A model generated the notes under the pieces. The model was not told the DNA's origin and did no database searches. It saw only the letters and a program-made list of their open reading frames with translations. 64,000 nt of DNA from DASUPK01 sp963782345 (GTDB taxonomy: Bacteria; Actinomycetota; Thermoleophilia; Solirubrobacterales; 70-9), in the NCBI GenBank assembly GCA_963782345.1, contig CAWAJF010000014.1, positions 155,486 to 219,485 on the forward strand, read 5' to 3'. The position numbers were made by a program, and so were the translations under genes. This document shows, piece by piece, positions 26,305 to 35,321 of this stretch; positions within the stretch are counted from its first letter, which is position 1; every line of letters begins with the position of its first letter.

Positions 26305-28542
26305 GTGGAGGCCTGGACCCGCCGGGTGATCCGGCACCGCAAGATCGTTATCGCGGCCTGGCTCGTCCTCCTCGTGGTGGGAGGGTATGGCGCGGCCAAC
26401 GTCGGCAAGCTGCTCAGCAACCGCTTCAGCGTCCCCGGCTCGGATGCCGAGAATGGCCTCAACCTGCTCCGGGACCGGCTGCACGAGCGCAGCGACGGCG
26501 CCTTCACCCTGATCGCACAGGCGAATCGGCCCGTCGTCCGGACGCCCGCCTTCCAGCGGCAGCTGGAGGCGGCCGCCGGCAAGGGTGCCGCGGTCCTCAC
26601 CAACGGAGATGCCGGCCCAGTGCAGGTGGCCTCGCCACAGCTGGCCTATGTCCAGATCAACACCTCGCTGGAGAACGCTGACGCGTCGAAGAAGACCTCG
26701 GACCTTCGGCGGGCGATCCCCTCGATCCCGGGCGCGACGACCTACGTCTCCGGCTTCCCCGCGATCAATCACGACACGCAGAAGATCTACAACAAGGACC
26801 TGGCCAAGGGCGAGGCGATCGCCATTCCCGTGGCCATCCTGATCCTCGCGTTCATGTTCGGCACGCTGGTGGCGATCGGCGTGCCGCTCGCGTTCGCGTT
26901 CGTCTCGATCCCAACCACACTGGGGATCGTCTGGATCTTCGCCCACTTCATGGACATGGCGATCTACGTGACGAACATCGTCACCCTGATCGGGCTGGCG
27001 ATCGCGATCGACTACTCGATGCTGGTGGTCTTCCGCTTCCGCGAGGAGCTCGAGAGGCAGAACGAAGTCAACGAGGCCCTGGTCACCACCATGAGCACGG
27101 CGGGCCGGGCCACCCTGTTCTCGGGCGGGACGGTGACGATCGGGCTGGCGCTGCTGGTCTTCATGCCTCTGCCGTTCATGCGCTCGATGGGCGTCGGCGG
27201 CCTGCTCGTTCCCCTGGTGTCGATCATCGCCTCGGCCACGTTCCTCCCCGCGCTGCTCGCGGTCCTGGGGCGGAAGGTGAACCGGCTGCGCGTCATCCCC
27301 AGGCGCATCCTGGAGGCCCGCGCCGTGGGCCGGCCCGGCTTCTGGACCCGGCTCTCACGCTCGATCATGCGCCACCCCGTCGTCTACCTGATCTCCGCCA
27401 CGGCGATCATGCTGGCGCTCGCCCTGCCCGCTCTCGGTCTGCACCTGACCTCGGGCGATAACCGCGGTGTGCCGCTGACCACCGAATCGACCCGCGGGCT
27501 GCACCTGCTCGACACCACCCTCGGCCCGGGCGCCCTGGCCCCGAACCAGATCGTGGTCAACACGCACCAGCCGAACGGCGCGCTATCCCGTCAAACGATC
27601 GCCTCCGAGTGCCGGCTGATCAAGTCCCTGCGGCAGGACCCGGAGGTGCAGCCGCAGACGATTCAGGCGCCGGTCACAGCGGCGTCCTGCGCGTCGGGAG
27701 CCCGGCCGACCGCGGTGCAGATCGCCGCCGCGAAGCGTGCGAGGCTGCTCGACTCGAGCGCCTCGCTTGCTCAGGTGAGGGCGGCCGGCCACAGCGACTC
27801 CGGAACCGGCGCCGCCAAGCATCTCGTCGATCGCATCCGCAACGACTACGTTCCCGGCTCTCGCTTTCCCCAGAGCGACGACGTGCTGCTGACCGGCGCG
27901 CCGGCCTTCGGCGTGGACTTCATCGACACCGCCTACGGGGCATTCCCGTGGCTCGTGCTGGCGGTGTTGGTGCTGTCCTACCTGCTGCTGCTGCGGGCCT
28001 TCCGCTCGATCTTCCTGCCGCTCAAGGCGGTCCTCCTCAACCTGCTCTCTGTGAGCGCCACCTACGGCGTGCTCGTGCTCACCTTCCAGCACGACCTTCA
28101 TTCGGTGATCGGCCTGCAGGGCTCCCAGCAGATCGAGGCGTGGATCCCGATCTTCCTCTTCGCCATGCTCTTCGGCCTCTCGATGGACTACGAGGTGTTC
28201 CTGCTCTCACGGATGCGCGAGGAATGGGACAACAGCCACGACAACGAGCAGGCCGTCGCCAGCGGCCTCGAGCACACCGGCCGGATCATCACCGCCGCGG
28301 CGATCATCATGATCGCCGCCTTCTCCGGCTTCACCGCCGGCTCCTTCGTCGGCCTTCAGGAGTTCGGCGTCGGGCTCTCCGCCGCGATCCTGCTCGATGC
28401 GACGATCGTCCGCGCACTGCTCGTCCCGGCGCTGATGAAGATCCTCGGCGACTGGAACTGGTATCTGCCCGACGGCCTCCGCCGCGCCATGCGGCTTTCG
28501 CCGCCAAAGGCCGCCACCGGGATCCGGGGCGGCTCGGAGTAG
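26305..28542 (+). CDS. MMPL-family RND-type exporter
   Basis: 745 aa from GTG 26305, chosen because the basic and hydrophobic N-terminus (RRVIRHRKIVIAAWLVLLVVGGYGAANVG) follows directly. Twelve helices in two halves with the MMPL signatures IGLAIAIDYSMLVVFRFREEL and FGLSMDYEVFLLSRMREEWD. It lacks the glutamine-rich loop of the other MMPL protein at 11 kb. Proton-driven lipid or drug export at the cytoplasmic membrane is expected; substrate unknown. Confidence 0.92.
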   Translation: MEAWTRRVIRHRKIVIAAWLVLLVVGGYGAANVGKLLSNRFSVPGSDAENGLNLLRDRLHERSDGAFTLIAQANRPVVRTPAFQRQLEAAAGKGAAVLTNGDAGPVQVASPQLAYVQINTSLENADASKKTSDLRRAIPSIPGATTYVSGFPAINHDTQKIYNKDLAKGEAIAIPVAILILAFMFGTLVAIGVPLAFAFVSIPTTLGIVWIFAHFMDMAIYVTNIVTLIGLAIAIDYSMLVVFRFREELERQNEVNEALVTTMSTAGRATLFSGGTVTIGLALLVFMPLPFMRSMGVGGLLVPLVSIIASATFLPALLAVLGRKVNRLRVIPRRILEARAVGRPGFWTRLSRSIMRHPVVYLISATAIMLALALPALGLHLTSGDNRGVPLTTESTRGLHLLDTTLGPGALAPNQIVVNTHQPNGALSRQTIASECRLIKSLRQDPEVQPQTIQAPVTAASCASGARPTAVQIAAAKRARLLDSSASLAQVRAAGHSDSGTGAAKHLVDRIRNDYVPGSRFPQSDDVLLTGAPAFGVDFIDTAYGAFPWLVLAVLVLSYLLLLRAFRSIFLPLKAVLLNLLSVSATYGVLVLTFQHDLHSVIGLQGSQQIEAWIPIFLFAMLFGLSMDYEVFLLSRMREEWDNSHDNEQAVASGLEHTGRIITAAAIIMIAAFSGFTAGSFVGLQEFGVGLSAAILLDATIVRALLVPALMKILGDWNWYLPDGLRRAMRLSPPKAATGIRGGSE

Positions 28543-28603
28543 CGGAGCCGAGTCCGGGGCTCCCGCACTCAAGTCGAGAAGGCGGGGACCCGATACCTGA
28601 CTA

Positions 28604-28849
28604 ATGAGCGCCGAGATCAGGCGGGAACGGGTCGTGCTCCAGACCGACCGGTACACGATCGTCGGGGATGTGACGCTGCCCGCCGAGGGATTCCACAGCC
28701 GGCTCTCCGACCTGCTCAATCGCGAAGGCGTTCAATTCATCCCGGTGGTCGACGCGACCATCACCGGACGAGACGGTAAGCCGCCCATGCAGCGCCCGTT
28801 CATCGCGGTCGCGCGCGACCACGTGCAGGTCGCATACGAGAGCGAATAG
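28604..28849 (+). CDS. Small conserved protein of unknown function
   Basis: 81 aa. RERVVLQTDRYTIVGDVTLPAEGFHSRLSDLLNREGVQFIPVVDATI resembles short actinobacterial proteins with a beta-rich, LSM-like pattern in which a nucleotide- or lipid-independent role is unknown. I recognise it as conserved in Solirubrobacterales-type genomes but cannot assign a function. Tail-to-tail with yqgE, 3 bp apart. Confidence 0.65.
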   Translation: MSAEIRRERVVLQTDRYTIVGDVTLPAEGFHSRLSDLLNREGVQFIPVVDATITGRDGKPPMQRPFIAVARDHVQVAYESE

Positions 28850-28852
28850 CTC

Positions 28853-29377
28853 CTAGTTGACGGATGGGTCCGGGGGCATTCGCGCCAGCAGGGCGAACTC
28901 GCCGCCCTTCCGGGCAAGGACGTCGGCCCAGAGGTCGCCATCGCCGAACGGGTCGTCCGGGTGCGCTCCCTCGATGATCCAGGCCTCCTGCTCCAGCTCG
29001 CCCTCGAGCTGGCCGGCCCCCCAGCCTGCGTAGCCCGCGAAGACACGCATCCGAGACAGCTCCGGCGGGTTCTCGAGGTCCACCATCCCCACCGTCCCGA
29101 CGATCAGCTTCGTCGCACCGGCCGGGTCGAGGTGGTCGCCGATCGCGGTGACGGCGTTCGGCTGCACCGGGCCTCCAATGTGCAGGACGTGCTCGTCCCC
29201 GATCAGCTCCGCCAGCTCCGGGGACGACTCGCCCACGGTCGTCTCCGAGGGCCGGTTGAGCACGAGGCCGAACGCCCCCTCCTCGGAGTGCTCGACCATC
29301 AGGATCACCGTCCTGTTGAAGTAGTCCGGCATGCTTGGCGACGCGATCAGCAGCCTGCCGTTGAGACTCTCGCTCAC
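28853..29377 (-). CDS. YqgE/AlgH family protein
   Basis: 174 aa if started at GTG 29377; a TTG at 29431 gives 192 aa. I prefer GTG because family members start about ten residues before the conserved LLIASPSM. Landmarks are YFNRTVILMVEHSEEGAFGLVLNRPSE, HIGGPV, and RVFAGYAGWGAGQLEGELEQEAWI. The family is widespread and structurally known but has no agreed function. Divergent from a GST-like gene. Confidence 0.9.
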   Translation of the reverse strand: MSESLNGRLLIASPSMPDYFNRTVILMVEHSEEGAFGLVLNRPSETTVGESSPELAELIGDEHVLHIGGPVQPNAVTAIGDHLDPAGATKLIVGTVGMVDLENPPELSRMRVFAGYAGWGAGQLEGELEQEAWIIEGAHPDDPFGDGDLWADVLARKGGEFALLARMPPDPSVN

Positions 29378-29436
29378 GTCATCGGAGAATAGGATTGTGA
29401 GAGGGTGCTCCGCGGAGTGAGCGAGGAGCAACCCGA

Positions 29437-30183
29437 TTGAAGATGGGCATCAAGCTCTACGGCACGCTGCCGTCGCCTCCCTCGCATTCCGTCCGCCTGA
29501 TGCTCGAGTCGAAGGGCCTCGACTACAAGGTGATCTGGCTGCTCCCGGGCCTGCATCCCGCCCTCCTGCGGACCCGCGGGTTCCGCGGCGGGACCGTCCC
29601 GTCGATCAAGATCGACGGCCGCAGGCTGCAGCAGTCGCGGGCGATCTCGCGCGCACTCGAGGAGCTCAAGCCGGAGCCGCCCCTGTTCCCGGTGGATCCG
29701 GGGCGGCGACTCGAGGTCGAGGAGGCCGAGCGCTGGGGAGACGAGGTCCTCCAGGACGTCCCGCGCAGGATCGTCCGCTGGCTCTCGGTCCACCGCCCCG
29801 AGACGAGGACGATGATCGCCCGGGAGATCGGCGTCCCCCTTCCCAGGTTCGCCGCCTGGATCAACGCGCCCTCCGCGCGCCACATGGCCAAGAAGGTGAG
29901 CAGCGACGAGGAGATCCAGAACTCCATCGCGCTCGTGCCGGAGGCGCTCAACCACGTGGACGAGCTGATCGGGCAGGGTGTGATCGGAGGCGAGCCGCCG
30001 AACGCGGCGGACTTCCAGATCGCGACCTCGGTGCGCGCCCTGCTCACGGTCCAGGATCTGCGCTCGGCCTGCAGGGGGCGGCCGGCGGCGGACCTGGCGA
30101 TGCGGCTGGTCCCCGAGTTTGGAAACGACTTCCCGGCCGGCCTGCTGCCGCCCGAGATGCTCAGGGCGTCAGCACGATCTTGA
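29437..30183 (+). CDS. Glutathione S-transferase-fold protein
   Basis: 248 aa. TTG 29437 is preferred to ATG 29443 because GAGGAG at 29423-29428 is then at normal spacing. A thioredoxin-like N-domain (IKLYGTLPSPPSHSVRLMLESKGLDYKVIWLLPG, with the cis-proline region GGTVPSIKIDGRRLQQSRAI) is followed by an all-helical C-domain. Actinobacteria generally lack glutathione, so the thiol partner may be mycothiol or the protein may be non-catalytic. Its last bases overlap the convergent dehydrogenase by 23 bp. Confidence 0.82.
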   Translation: MKMGIKLYGTLPSPPSHSVRLMLESKGLDYKVIWLLPGLHPALLRTRGFRGGTVPSIKIDGRRLQQSRAISRALEELKPEPPLFPVDPGRRLEVEEAERWGDEVLQDVPRRIVRWLSVHRPETRTMIAREIGVPLPRFAAWINAPSARHMAKKVSSDEEIQNSIALVPEALNHVDELIGQGVIGGEPPNAADFQIATSVRALLTVQDLRSACRGRPAADLAMRLVPEFGNDFPAGLLPPEMLRASARS

Positions 30184-31195
30184 GCGCCTCCCTGTTGTCG
30201 TAGATCCGGTAGGCCTCCGGCGCTTCGTCGAGCTTCATGTGGTGGGTGACCAGCGGCGCGGGGTCGAGCGCTCCCGCCGAGAGCAGCTCCAGAACCCGAT
30301 CGAGGTGCTTGATCACGTTCGCGTGCCCGCTGGTCAGGGTCAACGCCTTGATCCAGAGCACGCCCATGTGGACCTCGGCCCGCTCCGCGTAGACGCCGGT
30401 GACCGAGACCGTCCCGGCCTTGCGCGCCAGGCGCAGAGCCAGGTCGAGCGCCTCGGGGTGGCCGACCGCATCGACCGCCAGCTCCACCCCGCGCCCCTCG
30501 GTGAGCTTCTTGACCTCGTCGCGCGGGTTCTGCTCGGTGAGATGCACCGGCGTCGCGCCGAAGGACTCCGCCATTCGCAGCCGGTCCTCGACCGTGTCGA
30601 TGGCGATCACCTCGGACGCCCCGGCGGCCCTGGCGGCCTGCACCGCGCAAAGCCCGACCGGCCCCATGCCGAGGATCGCGGCGGTCTCGCCCTCGGCGAG
30701 CGGCCGCGAGTCGATCGCGTGGAAGCCCGTTCCCATCACGTCACCGGCGAACAGCGCGACGTCGTCGGAAAGGCCCTCCGGGACCTTCCGGAGGTCGAGA
30801 TTGGCGTGAGGCACCAGCACCTGCTCGGCCTGCGCGCCCTGCAGCGAGCCGAGCGTCGCCCCGTGCCCGTAGACGCGGCCCTCGTCGCACTTGTGGAACT
30901 CCTCGCGCTGACAGAAGAAGCACCTTCCGCAGGCGGTCGCATAGGTGCCCAGCACCCGGTCGCCGACCGCGACGCGGGTGACCTCGTCGCCGGCGGCGAT
31001 CACCTCCCCGACGAACTCGTGGCCGATCACGAAGCCCGGATCGATCTGCACGCGCCCGTGGTAGATGTGGAGGTCCGAGCCGCAGATGCCGCTGGCCTCG
31101 ACGCGGACGATCGCGTCGTCCGCCGCCAGCAGCTCCGGCTCTGGGACCTCGTCGAGCCGGACCTCGCCCGGGGCCTGGAAGGTGACCGCACGCAT
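30161..31195 (-). CDS. Zinc-dependent medium-chain alcohol dehydrogenase
   Basis: 344 aa. Catalytic zinc ligands in ASGICGSDLHIYHG and GHEFVGEVIAAG; structural zinc lobe ATACGRCFFCQREEFHKC with four cysteines; Rossmann segment AAILGMGPVGLCAVQAARAAGASEVIAIDTV. Oxidises an alcohol or polyol with NAD(P). The substrate cannot be set from sequence alone; similar proteins are annotated as glutathione-independent formaldehyde or sorbitol dehydrogenases. Divergent from an SDR gene 28 bp away. Confidence 0.9.
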   Translation of the reverse strand: MRAVTFQAPGEVRLDEVPEPELLAADDAIVRVEASGICGSDLHIYHGRVQIDPGFVIGHEFVGEVIAAGDEVTRVAVGDRVLGTYATACGRCFFCQREEFHKCDEGRVYGHGATLGSLQGAQAEQVLVPHANLDLRKVPEGLSDDVALFAGDVMGTGFHAIDSRPLAEGETAAILGMGPVGLCAVQAARAAGASEVIAIDTVEDRLRMAESFGATPVHLTEQNPRDEVKKLTEGRGVELAVDAVGHPEALDLALRLARKAGTVSVTGVYAERAEVHMGVLWIKALTLTSGHANVIKHLDRVLELLSAGALDPAPLVTHHMKLDEAPEAYRIYDNREALKIVLTP

Positions 31196-31223
31196 AGCTG
31201 GAGCCTATGAGAGGATCGCCTCG

Positions 31224-32078
31224 ATGAGCATCGAGAAGACGCGCCCGGTCCTGATCACGGGCTGCTCGACCGGGATCGGAAGGGCGACCGCGGAGCGCCT
31301 GGCCGCCGACGGCTGGAACGTGCATGCAACGGCGCGACGCCCGGAGGCGATCGAGGACCTCGCGAAGAGCGGCTGCAAGACCCTCGCCCTGGACGTCACC
31401 GACGAGCGCTCGATGGAGGAGGCGGTCGTCGAGGCCGAGCAGGACGGCCCAATCGGCGCCCTGATCAACAACGCCGGCTACAGCCAGAGCGGCGCGGTCG
31501 AGACGATCCCGATGGAGAGCGTCCGCCGCCAGTTCGAGACCAACGTCTTCGGCCTCCTCCGGATGTGCCAGCTCGTCCTCCCGGGGATGCGCCGCGCGGG
31601 CTCGGGCCGCATCATCAACCTGAGCTCGATGGGCGGCAAGCTGACCTTTCCCGGCGGCGGCATCTACCACGCCACCAAGCACGCGGTCGAGGCGCTCTCG
31701 GACGCCCTGCGCTTCGAGGTCAAGGAGTTCGGGATCGAGGTGGTGATCATCGAGCCCGGCCTGATCATCACCGAGTTCGGCGAGACCGCCAACGCCAGCA
31801 TCGGCGCCGTCGAGGACCACGGGCCCTACGCCAAGTTCAACGAGGACGTCGGCAGGGTGACCGCGAACGCCTACACGGGGCCGATGGCGCGGTTCGGCGC
31901 GGGCCCCGAGGCCGTGGCCGGCAAGATCGCGAAGGCGCTCACGGCGAGTCGGCCGGCGACCCGCTACAAGGTGACGCCGTCGGCCAGGGTGATGATGGGA
32001 ACGCGGCGGCTGGTCACCGACCGGATGTGGGACCGCTTTGTGCGCTCCCAGTACCCGCCCCCCAGGCCCGAGTCCTGA
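31224..32078 (+). CDS. Short-chain dehydrogenase/reductase
   Basis: 284 aa from ATG 31224. Cofactor motif GCSTGIGRATAERLAADGW, structural NNAGYSQSG, catalytic serine in INLSSMGGKLTFPGGG and the catalytic YHATK (YxxxK). The C-terminal SRPATRYKVTPSARVMMGTRRL segment resembles classical retinol/17-beta-HSD-like SDRs of actinobacteria. NADP preference is suggested by the HATARRPEA stretch after the second strand. Substrate unknown. Confidence 0.9.
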   Translation: MSIEKTRPVLITGCSTGIGRATAERLAADGWNVHATARRPEAIEDLAKSGCKTLALDVTDERSMEEAVVEAEQDGPIGALINNAGYSQSGAVETIPMESVRRQFETNVFGLLRMCQLVLPGMRRAGSGRIINLSSMGGKLTFPGGGIYHATKHAVEALSDALRFEVKEFGIEVVIIEPGLIITEFGETANASIGAVEDHGPYAKFNEDVGRVTANAYTGPMARFGAGPEAVAGKIAKALTASRPATRYKVTPSARVMMGTRRLVTDRMWDRFVRSQYPPPRPES

Positions 32079-32110
32079 CCCGCCCGCGCACGCCCGCATA
32101 GAGTCGGGGC

Positions 32111-33121
32111 ATGGATGCCGGGCTAGCGGTCGCCGTCGCCCTGGCGATCGCCTTCGCGGTGACGAACGGCCTGCACGACGCCTCGAACTCGATCGCCACG
32201 CTGGTGGCCACGCGGGGCGCGCGCCCAGGTCAGGCGATCGTCCTGGCCGCGATCTTCAACCTGCTCGGCCCGTTCCTGGTCGGCGCGGCCGTGGCGAACA
32301 CGATCGGCGGCATCGTGACCGTCTCGCCCTCGGTGAGCACCGAGGTGATCGGCTGCGGGCTGGCGGCGGCGGTCACGTGGCAAATGACGACGTGGTGGCT
32401 GGGCCTGCCGTCCAGCTCGGGGCACGCCCTGGTCGGCGGGCTGGTCGGCGCCGCACTGGTCGACGGCGGTCTCGACGCCGTCAACTGGGGCGGCATCGAG
32501 TCCGGAAGGCCGGTCGGGGTCCTCGGAACCCTGATCGCGCTCGCAATCTCACCCGTCCTCGGCGGAGTCGTCGCCCTTCTCGCGATTCGCGCGCTGCGGC
32601 GGCTGGCGCGCCGGCTGACCCGCGCCTGGGACGGTGCGGTGACAGCCGGCCAGTGGACGATGTCCTCGGCGCTGGCCTTCAGCCACGGGGCCAATGACGC
32701 ACAGAAGGCCGTCGGAGTGATCGCGGCACTGCTGCTGGGCGCCGGGAAGATCAACTCGCTCGCTGCGCCGACCTGGGCGACCCTCGGCTGTGCCGTCGCC
32801 CTCACTGCCGGGACGGCCCTGGGCGGGTGGAGGATCATTCGCACGGTGGGGATGCGCATCTACCGCCTCCAGCCGATCGAATCGCTGGCCAGCCAGTCCT
32901 CGTCCGCCGGTGTGATCCTCGGGGCCTCGCTGATCGGTGCTCCCACGTCAACCTCGCAGGTCGTCGCGTCCTCGGTGGTCGGGATCGGCGGAGGCCGCAG
33001 GCGCCTGCACCACGTCAACTGGTCGCTCGTCCGCCAGATCGCCCTCGCCTGGCTGATCACGATGCCGGTGACAGCGGTGATCGCCGGCGCGGCGCTGGCC
33101 ATCTGGAGGTGGCTGACGTGA
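32111..33121 (+). CDS. Low-affinity inorganic phosphate transporter (Pit family)
   Basis: 336 aa, about ten helices. The two inverted PiT repeats carry FAVTNGLHDASNSIATLVATRGARPGQAI and AFSHGANDAQKAVGVIAALL, the phosphate/cation-binding motifs, plus GLPSSSGHALVGGLVGAAL and LIGAPTSTSQVVASSVVG. Its TGA overlaps the GTG of the following DUF47 gene (GTGA at 33118-33121), the usual Pit-DUF47 pairing. Confidence 0.95.
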   Translation: MDAGLAVAVALAIAFAVTNGLHDASNSIATLVATRGARPGQAIVLAAIFNLLGPFLVGAAVANTIGGIVTVSPSVSTEVIGCGLAAAVTWQMTTWWLGLPSSSGHALVGGLVGAALVDGGLDAVNWGGIESGRPVGVLGTLIALAISPVLGGVVALLAIRALRRLARRLTRAWDGAVTAGQWTMSSALAFSHGANDAQKAVGVIAALLLGAGKINSLAAPTWATLGCAVALTAGTALGGWRIIRTVGMRIYRLQPIESLASQSSSAGVILGASLIGAPTSTSQVVASSVVGIGGGRRRLHHVNWSLVRQIALAWLITMPVTAVIAGAALAIWRWLT

Positions 33122-33732
33122 CGAGCAAGCGGCGCTGGTTCCTGCCCGACACTCCCGACGTGGTCGGTCGGCTGCACGAGCAGGCCACAATCACGCTGGA
33201 GGGGATGGACGCCTTCGCTGCATGGACGGCCGGCGACAACGGCGCGGGAGAGGCGCTCCGGGACATCGAGCATCGCGGGGACACCGCGAAGCGAGAGCTG
33301 CTCGATCAGCTGCGGGAGGCGTTCGTCACACCGATCGCGCCGGAGGACCTGTTCGCGCTCTCGCGCGGAATCGACTGGATCCTCGACTTCACCCGCGATC
33401 TGGTTCGCGAATCGGCGGCGATGGGCACCCCACCCGACGACCGGCTCGCCGAGATGGCGCGCATCCTCCGGGAGGCGGTGGCCGAGCTCGAGAGCGCGAT
33501 CGGGCAACTGCAGTCGGATGGCGATACCGCCACGGCATCGGCTGACGCCGCGATCAAGTCGGTCCGTCGGATGGACTCCGCCTACTACCAGGGGATGGCC
33601 GAGCTCCTGGAGCTGGAGTCGCGACCCGAGCGGATCGCCAGCCGCGAGCTCTATCGCCGTTGCGACCGCATCGGCGATGTCGTGATAGACGTCGCCGAGC
33701 GGATCATCTATGCGGTGGTGAAGGAAAGTTGA
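33118..33732 (+). CDS. DUF47 family PhoU-like phosphate transport regulator
   Basis: 204 aa from GTG 33118. All-helical: RRWFLPDTPDVVGRLHEQATITLEGMDAFAAW, then DIEHRGDTAKRELLDQLREAFVTPIAPEDLFALSRGIDWILDFTRD, and a final RRCDRIGDVVIDVAERIIYAVVKES. These match the Pit accessory protein (DUF47), which resembles PhoU with metal-binding E/D clusters, and is thought to control the transporter. Translationally coupled to the Pit gene. Confidence 0.94.
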   Translation: MTSKRRWFLPDTPDVVGRLHEQATITLEGMDAFAAWTAGDNGAGEALRDIEHRGDTAKRELLDQLREAFVTPIAPEDLFALSRGIDWILDFTRDLVRESAAMGTPPDDRLAEMARILREAVAELESAIGQLQSDGDTATASADAAIKSVRRMDSAYYQGMAELLELESRPERIASRELYRRCDRIGDVVIDVAERIIYAVVKES

Positions 33733-33735
33733 TCC

Positions 33736-33754
33736 GGCGGGTTTGAAACCCGCC
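33736..33754 (+). terminator. Small inverted repeat after pit-DUF47
   Basis: GGCGGGTTTGAAACCCGCC, an 8-bp stem with a three-base centre, begins 3 bp after the DUF47 stop. No T tract follows, so it may be a weak terminator or mRNA 3' barrier before the next gene. Confidence 0.5.
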
Positions 33755-33764
33755 CATTCCGCAA

Positions 33765-34586
33765 ATGCTTGCGGCGATGGGGACGAATCCCACGGTGGAG
33801 AGACCCGCTACGCGGGATCGCGGCCGGGCGATGATGGAGCTGCGCCGCCGCGAGCTGCGCCGACAGGAGCGCCGGGAGTTCGGTGGCAGGATCCAGTGGG
33901 AGGCGGTCTTCTTCGGGCTGCTCGCCGCGATCGGGCTCGCCGCATCCCTCCTGGCGATGGTCCTCGGTGGCCTGGTCGCTGCCGGGGTCACGAGCTTCCG
34001 CGAGGACGCCTCCACCCTGGTCGACCATGTGATGACGGCCGGAGGCCTGATCCCGGTTGCGATCGTCGCGCTCGGCTACCTGGCGGGCGGCTACGTCGCG
34101 GCCCGGATGGCGCGCTTCGACGGCATGCGTCAGGGGCTGGGCGTCTGGCTGCTCAGCCTGGCGATGGCCGTGGCGGTGGCGATCACGGCGTGGATCGCGG
34201 GCGGCGATATCGATCCAACCAAGTCCATCACGCTGCCGAGTAATCCGATCAACGCCGGACCTCTTGCCCAAAGCGGCTGGGCGATCCTGGCCGTCGTGGT
34301 CCTGGTCCCACTGATCTTCGCGATCGTCGGTGGCGTGCTCGGCGAGCGCTTCCACCGCGCCGTCGACCGCGCGGGAACCGGCGAGTTCGAGGCCGTGCCG
34401 GACTACGAGCCCGATGATGAGGCCGAGACCGAGGCCGAAACCGAGGCCGAAACCGAGTCCGAGTCCGAGTCCGAGTCCGAGTCCGAGGATCAGCCGTACG
34501 GGCCGCGCCGGGTGAGCCCGGAGGCGCCGGCCTCCGCCGCAAGCTCCAGCGAGGACTCCACGTCCTCGCCCGCCGCGAGCCCGTAG
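33765..34586 (+). CDS. Membrane protein with acidic repeat tail
   Basis: 273 aa from ATG 33765; ATG 33777 is also possible. A charged N-terminus (RRRELRRQERREFGGRIQWEAVFFG) precedes four transmembrane helices at about 48-190 (AAIGLAASLLAMVLGGLVAAGV, IPVAIVALGYLAGGYVAARM, GVWLLSLAMAVAVAITAWIAGG, WAILAVVVLVPLIFAIVGGVLG), like the YrzE/TIGR04086 class. The tail has EAETEAETEAETESESESESESE, coded by hexanucleotide repeats at about 34420-34488. The last 97 bp overlap the convergent kinase gene. Function unknown. Confidence 0.7.
   Translation: MLAAMGTNPTVERPATRDRGRAMMELRRRELRRQERREFGGRIQWEAVFFGLLAAIGLAASLLAMVLGGLVAAGVTSFREDASTLVDHVMTAGGLIPVAIVALGYLAGGYVAARMARFDGMRQGLGVWLLSLAMAVAVAITAWIAGGDIDPTKSITLPSNPINAGPLAQSGWAILAVVVLVPLIFAIVGGVLGERFHRAVDRAGTGEFEAVPDYEPDDEAETEAETEAETESESESESESEDQPYGPRRVSPEAPASAASSSEDSTSSPAASP
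34420..34488 (+). repeat. Hexanucleotide coding microsatellite
   Basis: Successive GAGGCC-GAGACC/GAGGCC-GAAACC units change to five GAGTCC units, encoding (EA/ET)n then (ES)n in the tail of the membrane protein. Such in-frame repeats can change copy number by slippage without breaking the frame. Confidence 0.8.
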
Positions 34587-35296
34587 GTCATCGCCGCCGC
34601 GAAGGAGTCCCCGCAGCCATAGCTGTCCGCGATCGGCCCCGGCAGCGGCGCTGCCGCCCAGGTCCCGCTTTCGCCGTCCTTCGTCTCGTATCGACCGCCG
34701 TCGGCTCCCCGGGTGGCCACGAGGAGCGCGGGGCGCGGCTCGAGCGCCAGGGCGAAGGCGGACTCGAGCTCGTCGCGGTCTGAATAGACGAGCGCATCGA
34801 GCGCGACGCCCGACTTCGCCAGCACCCTCCCCGTCCTCGGTGAGGCGACAAGGACACGCGCCGCCCGCGCCGCGCGCAGGGCGCCGTCGTCCCCGGCCGT
34901 GACGTAGACGCCATCGGCTCCGTCGAGGACGGACCAGTCGAGCGGGTCATCGCCGTCGGGCTCGAGCCGCTCGCCGATCGTCGTGATGGTCCGCTCGCCA
35001 TGGGAGTCGAGGAAGGTGTGGGCGCGCCGCGTCGGGCCCCTGCGGTTCGCCGCGTCGACCCGCACGCCGAGCGCCGCGAGCCGTTCACGCGATCGCGCGG
35101 CGAGATCGTCCTGCCCGAGCGCCGTCAGCAGGGTGGATCCACCGGCCATGCGGGCGAGCTGGACGGCCGCAACCGCCCCACCCCCGGCCGGCTCCTGGAA
35201 GCTCGCCGTCGCGTGGACGATCTCTCCCGCGGCCGGGACGTGATCCCCGCTCACGAACTCGACCCACTCGACGTGCCCGACGACGGCGACTCGCAC
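34490..35296 (-). CDS. PfkB-family carbohydrate kinase
   Basis: 268 aa. Ribokinase fold with an N-terminal GG-type site (FQEPAGGGAVAAVQLARMAGGSTLLTALGQDD) and the C-terminal signature DSYGCGDSFAAAMTYGLAAGE, where the aspartate is the catalytic base; GCGDSF replaces the usual GAGDSF. Sugar or nucleoside phosphorylation with ATP; substrate unknown. Its last 97 bp overlap the convergent membrane-protein gene, an unusually long coding overlap for this window. Confidence 0.88.
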   Translation of the reverse strand: MRVAVVGHVEWVEFVSGDHVPAAGEIVHATASFQEPAGGGAVAAVQLARMAGGSTLLTALGQDDLAARSRERLAALGVRVDAANRRGPTRRAHTFLDSHGERTITTIGERLEPDGDDPLDWSVLDGADGVYVTAGDDGALRAARAARVLVASPRTGRVLAKSGVALDALVYSDRDELESAFALALEPRPALLVATRGADGGRYETKDGESGTWAAAPLPGPIADSYGCGDSFAAAMTYGLAAGEDVESSLELAAEAGASGLTRRGPYG

Positions 35297-35321
35297 GGCG
35301 GGATTGTCCCCCCTCGGCCGC

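Noticed and set aside
25974..26329. Full-length 200-aa ZIP-like protein as the open frame suggests
   Set aside because: After residue 138 the open frame is arginine-rich noise; the real C-terminus is in another frame, so the long frame is not a valid product.
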